Shown one piece after another: positions 5,519 through 5,960 of a stretch of DNA of 5,960 bases. The position numbers and the translations under genes were made by a program. The DNA is from an uncultured Bacilli bacterium (GTDB lineage: Bacteria > Bacillota_I > Bacilli_A > RF39 > UBA660): the NCBI GenBank assembly GCA_947628765.1, contig CANRBD010000067.1, forward strand, positions 1 to 5,960, in the 5' to 3' direction. Under the pieces are notes generated by a model. That model was not told the origin of the DNA. It saw nothing but the letters and a program-made list of their open reading frames with translations, and ran no database searches. How positions within the stretch are numbered: the first letter of the stretch is position 1; every line of letters starts with the position of its first letter.

Positions 5519-5960
5519 ATCGCTAAAGATAAAGATTTATTCATTAATGAACAAATACATGCCAAAGAAGTAATGGTCATTGGTCCAAATGGAGAACAAC
5601 TTGGAGTAAAACCAATTAAGGATGCTCTAACGCTCGCATCTTATGCGGGACTCGATTTAGTGCTTATTAATCCTAAAGGCGTTCCACCAGTTTGTAAAAT
5701 TATGGACTATAACCGTTATAAGTATGACCAAAAGAAAAAGCAAAAAGAGAATATGAAAAGACAAAGAGAAGCGAATTTAGATATTAAAGAATATCGTTTA
5801 TCAGTGTCTATCGATGTTCATGACTTTAATACGAGAGTTATTAATGCTTCTAAATACTTAAAAAAAGGACATAAAGTTAAAGTAACTGTACGTTTTAAAG
5901 GAAGAGAAATGGCCCATACAAATCTTGGTAAAGATGTTTTAATTAGGTTTGCCGAAGCAA
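5519..5960 (+). CDS. infC: translation initiation factor IF3, 3' end outside the window
   Basis: IF3 binds the 30S subunit, keeps it apart from 50S and checks start codon and initiator tRNA pairing. The 147 visible residues cover the N-terminal domain (FINEQIHAKEV at 8-18, GEQLGV at 25-30), the family signature PPVCKIMDYNRYKY at 56-69, a basic linker at about 71-84 and most of the C-terminal domain (EYRLSVSIDVHDFNTR at 91-106, VRFKGREMAHTNLG at 124-137). Family members are usually about 170-180 residues, so roughly 30 are missing beyond 5960. The start is placed at ATC 5519, 8 bases after GGAGG; rare AUU-type infC starts are known in E. coli and Bacillus and serve IF3 self-regulation. An ATG at 5504 would add five residues but lies over the ribosome site. 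rpmI and rplT are expected to follow, as in other Bacilli. Confidence 0.95.
   Translation, partial: MAKDKDLFINEQIHAKEVMVIGPNGEQLGVKPIKDALTLASYAGLDLVLINPKGVPPVCKIMDYNRYKYDQKKKQKENMKRQREANLDIKEYRLSVSIDVHDFNTRVINASKYLKKGHKVKVTVRFKGREMAHTNLGKDVLIRFAEA

Overview
The window comes from a low-G+C bacterium of the Firmicutes/Bacilli type. The evidence is AT-rich DNA, sigma-A-like promoters of TTGACA/TATAAT form, Shine-Dalgarno sites of the AAAGGAG and AGGTGA kind, and an infC gene preceded by an attenuator of the kind known from Bacillus. Tryptophan is encoded by TGG where checked (ANL Trp17), so there is no sign of the mycoplasma code. A gut-associated, Erysipelotrichales- or RF39-like lineage is a reasonable guess, but the sequence alone does not settle it.

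Layout. Five genes on the minus strand fill 39-4649 and two on the plus strand fill 4793-5960. The two groups diverge from a 143-base promoter region at 4650-4792. Reading the minus strand in its own direction, the first unit is a tight three-gene operon: an acyltransferase of the PlsC family (4068-4649), an AMP-forming acyl-CoA/acyl-acid ligase (2337-4064) and a second PlsC-family acyltransferase (1738-2334). The gaps are 3 and 2 bases. A hairpin that overlaps the last stop codon closes the operon. A new promoter then drives a CPBP-family intramembrane protease (959-1657), probably followed by a membrane-anchored YkuE-type metallophosphoesterase (39-908).

The three-gene unit looks like a lipid module. 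A ligase would activate fatty acids and two acyltransferases would load acyl chains onto glycerolipid acceptors. It contains the same two domain types that are fused in the E. coli Aas protein, but as separate genes with a duplicated acyltransferase. The metallophosphoesterase has an altered GNHD motif (GEDD), which makes its activity uncertain.

On the plus strand, a 172-residue protein of unknown function with a hydrophobic hairpin has its own near-consensus promoter. After it comes a perfect-consensus promoter, a structured leader of about 120 bases and the start of infC (translation initiation factor IF3), which runs off the window end. The leader holds two mutually exclusive 11-bp stems, one of them an intrinsic terminator. 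This is the expected architecture of an L20-type autoregulatory leader of the infC-rpmI-rplT operon. infC appears to start at a rare AUC codon.

No tRNA, rRNA, CRISPR array, insertion sequence or prophage part was seen. I did not find a clearly novel system. The best leads are the GEDD phosphoesterase, the split Aas-like operon, the AUC start joined to an attenuator, and the orphan 172-residue protein.
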